64,000 nucleotides of DNA from Nocardiopsis gilva YIM 90087 (GTDB taxonomy: Bacteria; Actinomycetota; Actinomycetes; Streptosporangiales; Streptosporangiaceae). Where the stretch lies: positions 558,001 through 622,000 of the forward strand of contig NZ_CP022753.1 of NCBI RefSeq assembly GCF_002263495.1, given 5' to 3'. Below the pieces are notes generated by a model that did no database searches, was not told where the DNA came from, and was given only the letters and a program-made list of their open reading frames with translations. Numbering within the stretch: the first letter of the stretch is position 1; every line of letters starts with the position of its first letter. This document shows, one piece after another, positions 8,519 through 17,800 of this stretch. The translations under genes and the position numbers were made by a program.

Positions 8519-9318
8519 TCCGCGCCGAGTGCGAGGGTGACGCGGCCGACCGGCTTGTCGCCGGGGAACCAGCGCTCACTCTGGTCGGTGAATCCGGCGG
8601 AGAGCTGCGCGTCCAGGACGGTCAGGGTCACGCGGTCGACGCGGGCGACCTGGTCGGAGACATCGTCCGGGGGCTCCAGCAGCTTGTCCATGTCGAGGAG
8701 TTCGTCGATCGACTCGGACTCGTCATCGGAGTCGGAGTCACCGTCCGGACGGGCGAGTGGCCAGCTGAGCAGGGCCTTCTCGGGCATCTCCGGCTGGATC
8801 TTGCCGACGGTGCTGTCCGGGCGGCGCTCGAACGCGATGCTGCCGTACTCGGTCTCGAGCTTCGCGGGGGCCAGGTCAGGTTCCAGCGCTCCCAGCACGG
8901 CAGAGCTGTAGACGGGATCGGTGTGGTGGGAGACGAGGTCGGCGTGGATCCGCAGCTCGCTGCCGCCGGTATCGGTGTTGGTGACGATCTCTGCCGTGTG
9001 CGGAGTAATGGTGAAGAGGTCGTTGCGAACAGTGGTTCCAGCGGGAGACGTCGGGCCCGTCGCCTCGGCTGAATCGAGCCCGCCCTGCGCCCACAGGATG
9101 AGGATGAGGAGGGCGGCGACGATGACGCCCGTAGTGGCCAGGGCGGCGCGCAGCATGAGCACGCGGGGCGGGATGTGTCCCAGCCCGTTGCGGAGGTCGA
9201 GCCCATGGTGTGCCACGGGCAGAAGTGTAGGCGCAGGCGGATACGGGCGTTCTCTTGGTGCCTCCTGCGATATCCGGGGCTCAGCGAATATGTGTGCAGT
9301 GTGTTCGGGGGCGGACAA
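8515..9318 (-). CDS. Single-span extracytoplasmic protein, first gene of the operon
   Basis: The open frame gives up to 267 residues. One transmembrane helix (ATTGVIVAALLILILWAQGG) is followed by an outer domain with beta-strand alternation and an Asp/Ser-rich insert (DGDSDSDDESESIDE). The true start is uncertain: 9318 would be TTG, a GTG lies at 9216 and an ATG at about 9159 just before the helix. None has a clear ribosome binding site, so translation may be leaderless. It shares topology with the two downstream genes, which suggests duplicated or co-working envelope proteins. Confidence 0.6.
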   Translation of the reverse strand: MSAPEHTAHIFAEPRISQEAPRERPYPPAPTLLPVAHHGLDLRNGLGHIPPRVLMLRAALATTGVIVAALLILILWAQGGLDSAEATGPTSPAGTTVRNDLFTITPHTAEIVTNTDTGGSELRIHADLVSHHTDPVYSSAVLGALEPDLAPAKLETEYGSIAFERRPDSTVGKIQPEMPEKALLSWPLARPDGDSDSDDESESIDELLDMDKLLEPPDDVSDQVARVDRVTLTVLDAQLSAGFTDQSERWFPGDKPVGRVTLALGAE

Positions 9319-9577
9319 AGAGTGATGCCCAGTGTGTTTAGGGAGGCCTGGAGTTCGTTGGATGGACTGATTTATTTCCTGTTCTCTGTTGTCCCGGCGG
9401 CCGTAAGTGAACTGAAAGCGGCCCGCAAGGCGTCCGCCCTAGTGTGAAACATGTTCGGCGAGACCGGTTCCCCGCAGGAGGACGGCCTGCGGGTACCGGT
9501 CCGGCGTTCATCCAGGGGGGAAGTCCGTCGGTAGGGACCGAATCTTCCCGGTCACCAGTGAGAACAGAGGAAGTGAC
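9319..9577. other. Divergent promoter region without a gene
   Basis: This 259-bp stretch lies between the minus-strand membrane-protein operon and the two small plus-strand genes. It holds no supported reading frame. It includes a comparatively AT-rich patch (GGACTGATTTATTTCCTGTT, near 9364) that may hold promoter elements. Confidence 0.4.
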
Positions 9578-9799
9578 ATGTTGGTCACCGAGCCAGGCCG
9601 TGTCGACATCGAATTTCAGGAGATCGTGGCGGGTCTACTGGGCGGGGATGCCGGAACGGCCGATCCGGGGGGATATCGGCTCGGGGCCCTGGTGACCGGG
9701 AAGATCGACCCCATGAGCGACGGCGTTCCTCGTGAGGAGGACATGGAGCCCTGGGGGGATGAGGAAGAGCTAGACGACCTCGGTGTCGACTGGCCGTAG
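9578..9799 (+). CDS. Small acidic protein (73 residues), unknown
   Basis: The reading frame starts with ATG 7 bases after a strong AGAGGAAG ribosome binding site, which is the main reason to believe it. The product is strongly acidic at its C-terminus (PREEDMEPWGDEEELDDLGVDWP is the end of the protein, shown here in part: EEDMEPWGDEEELDDLG). There are no cysteines, no transmembrane segment and no known motif. It lies 45 bp before a second small gene and then the AfsR-like regulator, all on the same strand. It could be a small regulatory protein. A peptide-precursor role is possible, but no tailoring enzyme is nearby. Confidence 0.6.
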   Translation: MLVTEPGRVDIEFQEIVAGLLGGDAGTADPGGYRLGALVTGKIDPMSDGVPREEDMEPWGDEEELDDLGVDWP

Positions 9800-9844
9800 G
9801 GTTCTGAGTCCTGACAAGATCATCTTCAGGACAGAGGAGCACAT

Positions 9845-10075
9845 ATGGCGCAGCTGATGGCTGCTGGGGGGATCAACGTAGAGGCGGAGTTCGCGGCGAT
9901 CACCGCGCGACTCGAGATGCCGGTGATCGCGAAGGCGGCGCCGTTCAAGGAACCAATCGAGCACGAGATCGACCCGTTCCCGGCTCCGAATGAGCACGAC
10001 GAGGAGTCGCCCCGTGAGAGGCGGGGAGAACCCGTGCGGAGGGAAGAGGAGGAGCCCGAGAAGGTCGGTTCCTGA
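9845..10075 (+). CDS. Small charged protein (76 residues), unknown
   Basis: ATG at 9845 is preceded by a textbook AGAGGAG with 5-base spacing. The N-terminal 30 residues are moderately hydrophobic and could form helix (MAQLMAAGGINVEAEFAAIT). The C-terminal half is a charged, probably disordered tail rich in Glu, Arg and Pro (ERRGEPVRREEEEPEKVGS). No cysteine or known domain is present. It forms a likely operon with the 73-residue gene upstream. The SARP/NB-ARC regulator starts about 115 bp later. Confidence 0.6.
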   Translation: MAQLMAAGGINVEAEFAAITARLEMPVIAKAAPFKEPIEHEIDPFPAPNEHDEESPRERRGEPVRREEEEPEKVGS

Positions 10076-10159
10076 CGGCCTCCGGCAAAAGTCGGCGCCG
10101 TGCCCCGGTGCACGCGGGAGGGGGTGGCCCGTGGGGTACGGCGACGTTATATTCCGTCA

Positions 10160-10192
10160 CCACAAATGGCCTTGCTACAGTGCCATTTGTGG
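10160..10192. promoter_or_regulatory. 11-bp perfect inverted repeat over the regulator start codon
   Basis: CCACAAATGGC (10160-10170) and GCCATTTGTGG (10182-10192) are exact reverse complements separated by 11 bases. The right arm contains the GTG at 10189 that best fits the start of the AfsR-like regulator. As DNA it could be an autoregulatory operator. As RNA it would form a hairpin that buries the start codon. A possible -10 sequence (TATATT, 10148-10153) lies just upstream, which would give a short-leader or leaderless transcript. Confidence 0.55.
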
Positions 10193-13100
10193 AATTTGGT
10201 GTTCTCGGTCCGATTTCGGCCTGGTCGGAGGGTGAAGCGGTCCCCGTCGGTGGGCCGAGGCAGCGTTGTGTGCTGGGCGCCCTCCTCGTCGATGTCGGGA
10301 AAGAGGTGACCGTCGAACGTCTGATCGATTACCTCTGGGACGATGACCCGCCTCGCACCGCCCGTTCGGTTATTCAGGTGCAGATTTCCCACCTGCGTCG
10401 ATCATTTCCCGACGTGATCCAGACGACTGCGGGTGGGTATCTGGCGAAGGTCGATCCCAGCAAGGTCGACCTCCACAGGTTCCGCGATCTCGTGGCGCGT
10501 GCCCAGTCAAGCGGAGATCCGGCAGAGGCGGTCGTCCTGTGGAACTCGGCACTGTCTTGCTGGCGTGGCCAGCCATTCTCCGGAACCGGATCTGACCACC
10601 TCTGGTACTCGGTGTGCCGACCGCTGATTGAAGAACGTTGGGCTGCGGTAACGGCGTGGGCCGAATGTGCCTTCTCTCTCCACCTCTACTCGGAGATCAT
10701 CACGCGCTTGACACCTCTGGTGCGCGAAGACCCACTGCGGGAACGCCTGCACTACCTGCTGATCGCGGCACTGTACCGCAGCGGGCAGCGAGCGTCGGCA
10801 CTCACGGAGTTCCACGAAACGCGGAAGCATCTGGCCGAGGAACTCGGTGTGGACCCGAGCCCGGACGTCATAGAGCTTCACGAGCGGATTTTGAAGGACG
10901 CGGATGCGGGGATCGTCAAACCCGCGATTTCTGTTGACGGTGGCGACCTTCGGCCGGATTCCGTCTCGTCGGACACCGGGTCGATCTCCGAGGAGCGCTC
11001 TCCGGAAATCGTGCCACGCAACGATCTGCCTCGTGATATCCCTGACTTCACCGGCCGGGACCATGCCCTGCAGGAATTGCTCGATATCGGACGGCAGGAC
11101 ACTGGCCGCTCCGATGTTTTCGTCATCACTGGCCCGGGAGGAGCTGGAAAGACGACGCTGGCCGTTCACTCGGCCCATCAACTCGTCGAGCATTATCCGG
11201 ACGGCCAGCTATTCGTAGATCTTTACGGATACACCGTCGATCAGAAGCCGCTGGAGGCCGTCGCCGCGCTGGGAATCCTGCTGCGGGCTGTGGGGGTGGA
11301 ACCCGACGCGATTCCGGATTCGGTGGACGAGCGCTCGGCGCTGTGGCGGGCGATGCTCGCTGGTAAGCGTGTCTTGGTCGTGCTGGACAACGCGTACAGC
11401 CTCGCCCAGGTCAGCCCGCTACTCTCAGCGGCTCCGGGATCTCTGACGCTGGTGACCTCGCGTCATGATCTCGCTATCGTGAGCGGGGCCCGTTATATTT
11501 CGCTCGGCATGCTGGACGAGGAGTCCTCGCTCCAGCTGTTCTCCGCGATGGTCGGGTCGGATCGGGTCAAGCAGGAATCTGAACAGGCGCAATCCGTCGC
11601 CCGTCTGTGCGGGGGTCTTCCGCTGGCCATTCGTATCGTCGGCGGACGCATGCTCAGCCGGCCGAGGTGGACGTTCGCCCATGTCGATCAGCGCCTGCGA
11701 GAACATCAACGCAGATTCCGTGAACTGCGGGTCGACGGGCAGAGCGTGGAAGCGGTCTTCGAGCTCTCGTACCAGAGCTTGAACGAGGTCCAGCAACGTA
11801 CGTTTCTCTACATTGGCATGATGATCGGCAGCAGCCTCGACCTGCACGGGGCGACCGCTTTGCTGGAGTGCGAACCGCCCGAGGCGGACGACCTCCTCCA
11901 AGAACTGGTGAGCGTCTGTCTGCTGGAGGAGCCTGTCGTCGACGTCTATCGGTTCCACGACCTCATCGGGGCCTACGCCAGGCAGAAGGCGCTGGCGCTA
12001 CTTCCAAAGGACGACGTCGAAGCGGCGCGCAGGCGGATGTCCGAACACTATCTGGACATGTCGCAGTGTGCGGCCGACTTCATGGGGCCGCGAGGGCACA
12101 ATTACGAGCGGGTCGAGACGACGGTGTCTCGCTACAGGAAGGAGCTCGCCACCCGCGCCGAGGCGGTGGCGTGGTTCGATGTGCATCAGGAGAACTTGGT
12201 TCACGCCGTCGACTTCTTCGCCTCGAGCGGGGCCGGAGACGAGTCGTGGCAGCTCGCCGATGCCATATGGCGCTTCTACGCGTTTCAGGGGCGGACCGAA
12301 CTCCTCATCAGCATCCAGGAGAAGGCGCTGGACATCAGCCGCGCTCAGGATAATGAGCGCGGGAGCGCGATCACCCTGATTGGCTTGGGGATCTCGCACT
12401 GCCTGGCCGGGCGGTTCGAGCTATCGATTCGATTGTTGACCGACGCCCTGGACATCGTGACCCGGATCGGCGACGAGCGGGGGGAGGTCCGGGCCTACGG
12501 CAATCTCTCTATGGCGTACGAGCGGATCGGACGCTTTCACGATGCGCTGTCGTGCATGTGGAAGGTCCTCGAGCACGCCGTGTCCGTGGCGGACCGCGAA
12601 CTGGAAGTGATGCAGCGGACCAACATCGCGCTCATCTACCAGATGCTGGGGGACTATCCCAAGGCTGTTGAGTTCTGTGAGATCGCGCTGCGGATCCAGT
12701 CTGACGATCAGTCTGATGGCGGTTCCGACCTCTTGCGCATCCTGGGAGAGGTCAAGGTGGCCACGGGCGACCTCGACGAGGGATTCCGCCATTTGGAGCA
12801 GTCACTGAAGACGGCGCACCTCGTAGGATCGCAGGCGCAGGAGCTCTACGCGCGCAACGGGCTCGCAGTCGCCCTACGGGAGTCCGGTGACCTTGACGCC
12901 GCAATCGATGCCCACCACGCTGCCCTCGAGGTCGGTGAGGCGTCAGCACAGCACAGCGGAGACGCCGAGATCCTTAACGAGCTCGGCGTCACCTACGCAC
13001 GAGCCTGCCGCTACGAGGAGTCCCGCGACTCCCACGTGCGGGCCCTCGACCTCGCCCGCGAACGCAAGGAGCGCTACGCCGAAGGTCGCGCCCTGCTCGG

Positions 13101-13245
13101 ACTCGGGACGCTGCCGCCGGACACCATCGACCGCGAACTGGCCATCGATCACCTCACCACCGCCGCAAGGATCTTCGCCGACCTCGGCGTCCCCGAGGCC
13201 GACACCGCTCAGGCCGAACTCCACCACCTCCGCGGCGACGCCTGA
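10189..13245 (+). CDS. AfsR-like regulator: SARP domain, NB-ARC ATPase, TPR repeats
   Basis: This large transcriptional regulator has about 1018 residues. The N-terminus (VEFGVLGPISAW, then PRQRCVLGALL and the winged-helix segment VERLIDYLWDDDPPRTARSVIQVQISHLRR) is the OmpR-like DNA-binding domain, followed by the bacterial transcriptional activation domain to about residue 230. A central NB-ARC/STAND ATPase has a P-loop GPGGAGKTT near residue 315, Walker B RVLVVLDNA and the GLPLAIR motif. The C-terminal third is tetratricopeptide repeats. AfsR-type proteins activate secondary metabolism in response to ligands or phosphorylation. The frame is open upstream, but GTG 10189 (or GTG 10180) begins at the family N-terminus; neither has a clear ribosome binding site and 10189 sits in an inverted repeat. 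It may regulate the 14-31 kb cluster, the GT pair or the adjacent small genes. Confidence 0.92.
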   Translation: MEFGVLGPISAWSEGEAVPVGGPRQRCVLGALLVDVGKEVTVERLIDYLWDDDPPRTARSVIQVQISHLRRSFPDVIQTTAGGYLAKVDPSKVDLHRFRDLVARAQSSGDPAEAVVLWNSALSCWRGQPFSGTGSDHLWYSVCRPLIEERWAAVTAWAECAFSLHLYSEIITRLTPLVREDPLRERLHYLLIAALYRSGQRASALTEFHETRKHLAEELGVDPSPDVIELHERILKDADAGIVKPAISVDGGDLRPDSVSSDTGSISEERSPEIVPRNDLPRDIPDFTGRDHALQELLDIGRQDTGRSDVFVITGPGGAGKTTLAVHSAHQLVEHYPDGQLFVDLYGYTVDQKPLEAVAALGILLRAVGVEPDAIPDSVDERSALWRAMLAGKRVLVVLDNAYSLAQVSPLLSAAPGSLTLVTSRHDLAIVSGARYISLGMLDEESSLQLFSAMVGSDRVKQESEQAQSVARLCGGLPLAIRIVGGRMLSRPRWTFAHVDQRLREHQRRFRELRVDGQSVEAVFELSYQSLNEVQQRTFLYIGMMIGSSLDLHGATALLECEPPEADDLLQELVSVCLLEEPVVDVYRFHDLIGAYARQKALALLPKDDVEAARRRMSEHYLDMSQCAADFMGPRGHNYERVETTVSRYRKELATRAEAVAWFDVHQENLVHAVDFFASSGAGDESWQLADAIWRFYAFQGRTELLISIQEKALDISRAQDNERGSAITLIGLGISHCLAGRFELSIRLLTDALDIVTRIGDERGEVRAYGNLSMAYERIGRFHDALSCMWKVLEHAVSVADRELEVMQRTNIALIYQMLGDYPKAVEFCEIALRIQSDDQSDGGSDLLRILGEVKVATGDLDEGFRHLEQSLKTAHLVGSQAQELYARNGLAVALRESGDLDAAIDAHHAALEVGEASAQHSGDAEILNELGVTYARACRYEESRDSHVRALDLARERKERYAEGRALLGLGTLPPDTIDRELAIDHLTTAARIFADLGVPEADTAQAELHHLRGDA

Positions 13246-13312
13246 CCCACTTTCCCTCACCATCGCGGTCACGAGCACCCTTCAGAGTCCGCTAGACTGT
13301 TCAACGTTGCTT

Positions 13313-13386
13313 CGGGGTGTAGCGCAGCTTGGCAGCGCGCTTCGTTCGGGACGAAGAGGTCGTGGGTTCAAATCCCGCCACCCCGA
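13313..13386 (+). tRNA. tRNA-Pro (anticodon CGG)
   Basis: A full cloverleaf can be drawn. The acceptor stem is CGGGGTG with CACCCCG and discriminator A; the D arm is GCGC-AGCTTGGCA-GCGC; the anticodon stem is CTTCG/CGAAG with loop TTCGGGA giving anticodon CGG at 13347-13349; the T arm is GTGGG-TTCAAAT-CCCGC. The 3' CCA is not encoded. tRNA-Pro genes are known integration sites for actinomycete elements such as pSAM2. A partial copy of this 3' end is found about 340 bp downstream. Confidence 0.95.
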
Positions 13387-13392
13387 CAGAGC

Positions 13393-13415
13393 GACCAAGG
13401 ACGTTGTTCTTGGTC
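13393..13415. terminator. Short hairpin after the tRNA
   Basis: GACCAAG, nine bases and CTTGGTC form a perfect 7-bp stem seven bases after the tRNA end. There is no clear T-run, so a role in tRNA termination or 3'-end processing is only likely, not shown. Confidence 0.45.
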
Positions 13416-13689
13416 AGAGGGGCGATTCTCGGAACCGAAAAGGGTCCGGGGGTTGCCCCTTCTTCATGTCCGGGCGTCACGCGTACGTCAATGGTTCGCG
13501 GTGTGCGCCGAGAGAGCGCGCCGCCGGGCACTGCCGGGCCATGGCCGCCTGTAGCGCGTACGACGGTCTCTGGGCAGCGGGCGGATACCCGCACCTTGAT
13601 GAGAACACCCGCCCCTCCTGGGGTCGTGCGTGCGTTTGGCGAGCTGCGCCCAGCGCTCGCGCCGGGCAACGCCAATGGTTCGGCATGCT

Positions 13690-13724
13690 CGAAGAAGACC
13701 GTGGGTTCGAATCCCGCCACCCCG
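13690..13724 (+). repeat. Partial copy of the tRNA-Pro 3' end (attachment-site-like or tRNA remnant)
   Basis: CGAAGAAGACCGTGGGTTCG followed by AATCCCGCCACCCCG repeats the 3' half of the tRNA at 13313-13386 (anticodon stem 3' strand, variable region, T arm, acceptor 3' strand). It differs by one inserted base and a few substitutions. No matching 5' half with a GGGGTG acceptor strand can be folded upstream, so it is not a functional tRNA. Such 3'-end duplications are left by integrative elements that insert at tRNA genes; decay of a tandem tRNA copy is the alternative. Confidence 0.65.
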
Positions 13725-13733
13725 CCCAAACAG

Positions 13734-13763
13734 AACGCCGGTCGTCGCGGACCGGCGTTTTGC
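13734..13763 (+). terminator. Rho-independent terminator
   Basis: AACGCCGGTC, the loop GTCGCG and GACCGGCGTT make a perfect 10-bp stem that runs into TTTT. It directly follows the tRNA remnant, as would be expected if this had once been the end of a tRNA transcription unit. Confidence 0.8.
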
Positions 13764-13966
13764 TTTGGTTGCCGAACGGGGCAAAGGCGGCTGGTGCGCT
13801 CCGTCGGTCGGGTTTCTTCGGGAGACGAGGGACGAGGGCATCCATCCCGTCGGTTTCCGTGCGGGTACCGGGAGGGAGCCCTCGTTCCGGTGGACGGATT
13901 CGGTCGTGGATCCGCTGCCGCGGCCGACCGGTGGCTGTCGGCGTCGTGGCTGGGGTGGTGACCTGT

Positions 13967-14653
13967 TCAGTCGCGTGTCGTGTTCGATTCGTGGTCCGCG
14001 GCTCCGCTCGTGCCGATCGTGGGGGCCCCGCGGCCATGCGGGGAGTAGGACAGGACCCCCGTGAGCACGACCCTGAGGAGTTCGCGGAGGTCGTTGTGGA
14101 GTGGCACGTACGGCTCCGGGTTCTGTGACCAGCGGTAGAGCAGGCCGAGGTAAGCGTCGCGAAGCACGTTGCCGACCCGCGTGGGGTCGACGTCGATGGC
14201 GACTTCACCACGCTCGCGTCCGGCCTCGATGATGCCGGCGAAGATCTTGCCCGCCTGCTGGTCTTCGACGAGCGGGCGGCCTGCCTTGACCCAGGCTTGG
14301 AGCATGGCCGAGGTGACGTCGCGCTCCGTCTCGTTGAACTCCGCGAGTGCGGCCATGCACCGCTCCAAGTGGACGGTCACGTCATCGTTCTCGGAACGCA
14401 TCGATTTCTCCATACGGAGCGCCAGCTGCTGTGTGCGGGCGTCGGCCCAGGCGGTGATCAGATCTTCTTTGCGCTGGAAATAGTTGAAAAATGTGCCACG
14501 CGCTACATCCGCGCGCTCGGCGATCTGATCGATGGTGGTCCGGTCGTAGCCCTGCTCCGCGAAGAGGGACAGGGCTGAAGCGTAGAGGCGGTCCTTGACC
14601 CTCTGCTTGTTTCGTTCTCGGCGCCCGAGGGGGCGGGCTGGGTCGGCGGCCAT
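13967..14653 (-). CDS. TetR/AcrR family transcriptional regulator
   Basis: The 228-residue protein has a classical TetR N-terminal helix-turn-helix (LYASALSLFAEQGYDRTTID, then QIAERADVARGTFFNYFQRKEDL, about residues 22-67) and an all-helical ligand-binding C-terminal domain. The N-terminus resembles AcrR-like repressors more than the ArpA-like butyrolactone receptors. It has a strong ribosome binding site (GAGGAAGAGGAG). It is the outermost gene of the biosynthetic cluster, on the same strand as the PKS, separated by an AT-rich 155-bp gap that probably holds its own promoter. It may control the cluster or the MFS exporter. The last 20 residues are Gly/Ser/Thr-rich and probably disordered. Confidence 0.9.
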   Translation of the reverse strand: MAADPARPLGRRERNKQRVKDRLYASALSLFAEQGYDRTTIDQIAERADVARGTFFNYFQRKEDLITAWADARTQQLALRMEKSMRSENDDVTVHLERCMAALAEFNETERDVTSAMLQAWVKAGRPLVEDQQAGKIFAGIIEAGRERGEVAIDVDPTRVGNVLRDAYLGLLYRWSQNPEPYVPLHNDLRELLRVVLTGVLSYSPHGRGAPTIGTSGAADHESNTTRD

Positions 14654-14808
14654 GGACTCCTCTTCCTCGCGTATCGGCTGGTGGTTCCCCCCGGTTACTC
14701 AATACTTATACTACAGTGCATCTTTGGCTTTGGGTGTTGGGTGTGGCGGATCGGCTCAGGTCGGTCCCTTCCCGCCCGCCACATGCCACCTGTCGTACAA
14801 GCCCCACG

Positions 14809-17800
14809 TCACCTGCGCTGATCGGCGAGGGATCGGGTGATGTCCCGCACAGGCTCACCGCCCAGCAGGCGCTGGGAGCTCACCGCGATCCCGAGGGATC
14901 GGTGGAGGCACACCCTGAGCTCCGTGGCCAGGAGCGAGTCCAGACCAAGAGCACGCAGTGGCTGGCCCTGGTCGATGCGGGACACCGAGACACCGAGGAC
15001 AGTGGCGACCTGCTTCAGGACGTCATCCGGCGTGCGAGCCATGGGCGGGGAAGCCGGAGCGGGGCTCGGGGAGGCCATCGCCTGCCGGGGCGCCGGGACG
15101 GTAGGGACGGGGGTGTCTCGCGTCGACGTCTCGGACATCGGCCACATGGTGGTGGCCGGCGCGGCGGGAGCCGGAACGCTTGTGGCCAGCGCCGTACCGG
15201 CCGCTCCTGCCATTCGGCGCATCCTGACATCGCGGAACTCCGCCAGCTGCTTCCCGTTCGCGGTCATCAGTGCGACATCGCAGTGCGCGTACTCCGGTGC
15301 GGCCGCCACGCCGTTTTCCGGAGTGAAGCGGGCCATGGCCCAGTGACATTGGTCCATGTCGGCCTCTTCGGCGATACGGACATGGCCGAACGAGACGGGT
15401 ACGTACGCGGAGGCCGCTGCGGCGTCACCCGGAGAGTGCGGCCACGCCGCGAGCATGACCAGCAGTCCCGCCTCCAGCGCCGCCGCCCGCGCGCCGCCGA
15501 AGGGGGCCATGCGCGCGACGGCCTGCCCATCCGTCCGCCACAACTGGGCGACGGTGCGCAGAGCGTGGTCGATGGTGAATCCGCCTGCCTCGGTTCGACG
15601 GTAGAACTCCGCCGCGGGTACGTACTCCGTGCACCGTGTCAGGTAGGAGTCCAGCAGCCGCAGGCCGTGCCGGGCCTCTTTCTCCGCCGGTTCCGCGTCG
15701 GGTCGCGCGCCTCCGCCTGTGTCGGCCATGCGGACCCTTCCAGCCAGGCACGGCTGGCCCTCATGCGCCCCGTTGGCGGCCGGACGCGCGGTGACGGCGA
15801 AGAGGAACACCCCCGGCCGAGTCGTGGGCGTGAGCGTGACCCGAACGGCGGCATCGCGGCTCCGCGCCAGGTCCAGAGGGTGATCGCCGAATTCCACGTC
15901 TTCCACGACGCACGGTCCGTTGCCCACGAGCTCGCTCGCCGTATGGAGAACGGCCGCGACGTAGACCACCGGGGGCACGATCGTTCCGCCTCGCGCGTGC
16001 ACCCCGGCGCCGAAGTCGTCCAGGCCCAGTTCACGGAGGCCGATCTCGCGTACCAGCTCGGGTGGCACGGCAGCGGCCCGGGCGGGTTCCCGCCTGAACT
16101 GCTGTGTGTCCCAGGCGTACAGCGGAAGTCGCACCCGCGGCACGGGGCCGGAGAACCAGCGGCCCCAGTCGACTCGGCCGCCGAGGGTGAACACCCGGCC
16201 CAGCGTCCGCGTGATGTTCTCGTACTCGTCCTGCCGGCGTTTCAGGGTCGCCACCGCGGAGGCCGGAGCCCCCTGCCCGTCCAGGGTCTCCGTCAGGGAC
16301 TGGACCAGCACAGGGTGCGGACTGACCTCGACGAAGACCGTCTCCTCCTTAGCGATCGCCTGGACTGCCCCGACGAAGCGCACGCGCTCTCGGAGGTTGT
16401 CCATCCAGTACGCGGCATCCAACTCGGTCCCCTGGAGCGGCGCACACCGGGCGGAGGAGAACATCTGGATCTCCGACGGTACGGGCACGAGGTCGCGCAG
16501 ATCCGCGAGCAATGACTCGCGCAGCGCCTCCACGCCTGGGGAGTGCGAGGCCACGTTCACCTTGACGAAGCGGCACCAGACCCCCGCGTCCTCGAACCCT
16601 TCGGCCAGGTGCCGCAGCGCTTCGGGGTCGCCGGCGAGGACGGTGAGACGCGGTGCGTTCTCGGCGGCGACGCCCACGACGTCACCATAGGGAGCGGCGG
16701 ACCGGTCCGCCTCGTCCGCACTGAGCTCGACGGCGAGCATCGCCCCGTGTCCCGCGAGCCCCTGCATCAGTCTGCTCCGCCTGCAGATGACCGCGGCCGC
16801 GTCGCGCAGCGACAGTCCTCCGGACACGCAGGCGGCCGCGGCCTCTCCCATGCTGTGCCCCAGGCACAGATCCGGTTCGATGCCCCTGTCCCGCAGCAGG
16901 GTGGCCAGCGACACCTCCATGGCCCACAGCAGCGGCTGCACCACCGCTACGTCGGAGGGGAACTCCTCGCCGTCGGCCGTCAGCAGCTCGATGACCGACC
17001 ACCCCAGCTCTTCCTTGATGGCGGCGTCGCATTCGGCCATGACCCGGCCGAACACCGCGTCGGTGGCGAGCAGGTGCCGCCCCATGCCGATCCACTGCGA
17101 ACCCTGTCCAGGAAAGACGAAGGCGATCCTGCGGTCCGCGCCGAACGGCGCGCGGCCGATGCCGCCGTCCGGGACCTCCTCGTCGGCGGCCAAGGCGCGC
17201 AGCGTGGCGGCGAGTTCGTCGTGCGTCCTCCCCACCGCCCAGAGGCGGTACGGATGCGCCTCGCGCTGCCGGGCGGCGGCATGGCAGATGTCCCCGAGCG
17301 CCACGTCGCGTCCCGTGCCCCCGGGTTCGAGGAACGCGGCGTAGCGTTCGGCCAGTCGGCGCAGGGATCCGGAGGTCCGCGCGCTGAGAACGAGCAGAGA
17401 GGGCCGGGTGCCGTCATCGGGCTGCCGGGACGGCGCCTCGGAGACGGCGTCGGGCGCGTACTCGCCGACGATCACATGGGCGTTGGTTCCCGAAAGGCCG
17501 AAGGAACTGACGCCCAGGACGGCGGTCGGCCCCGCGGGCTCCACGGGGGTGTTGTGCGCGACGCCGTCGATGGGAACCGTGTCGTCGGCGAGGAGAGGGT
17601 GGGGATTGCTCAGGTGCAGCGACGCCGGAATGACGCCGTGCTGGGCGATCAGTACCGCCTTGATCAGCCCGGCGATCCCCGCCGCGGCCTCGGCGTGGCC
17701 GATGTTGGTCTTGACGGAGCCGACCCGCAGCGGGCGGGAGGAGGATGCGTCGGCCCGCACCGCCTCGGCGAGGGCGCGCAGTTCGACGTCGTCGCCGACC

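Noticed and set aside
9331-9447. Short hydrophobic frame before the small genes (PSVFREAWSSLDGLIYFLFS)
   Set aside because: There is no ribosome binding site and no independent support. It lies in a divergent promoter region.
9578-10075. The two small genes as a RiPP precursor pair
   Set aside because: No lanthionine synthetase, ATP-grasp, YcaO, radical SAM or leader-peptidase gene is nearby, and there are no Cys residues. They were kept only as small proteins.
13690-13724. Second functional tRNA gene
   Set aside because: No matching 5' acceptor strand or D arm can be folded. Only the 3' half is present.
14716-16515. 599-residue plus-strand frame opposite the PKS C-terminus
   Set aside because: Composition is antisense-like, it lacks any motif, and the opposite strand encodes unmistakable DH and ACP domains.
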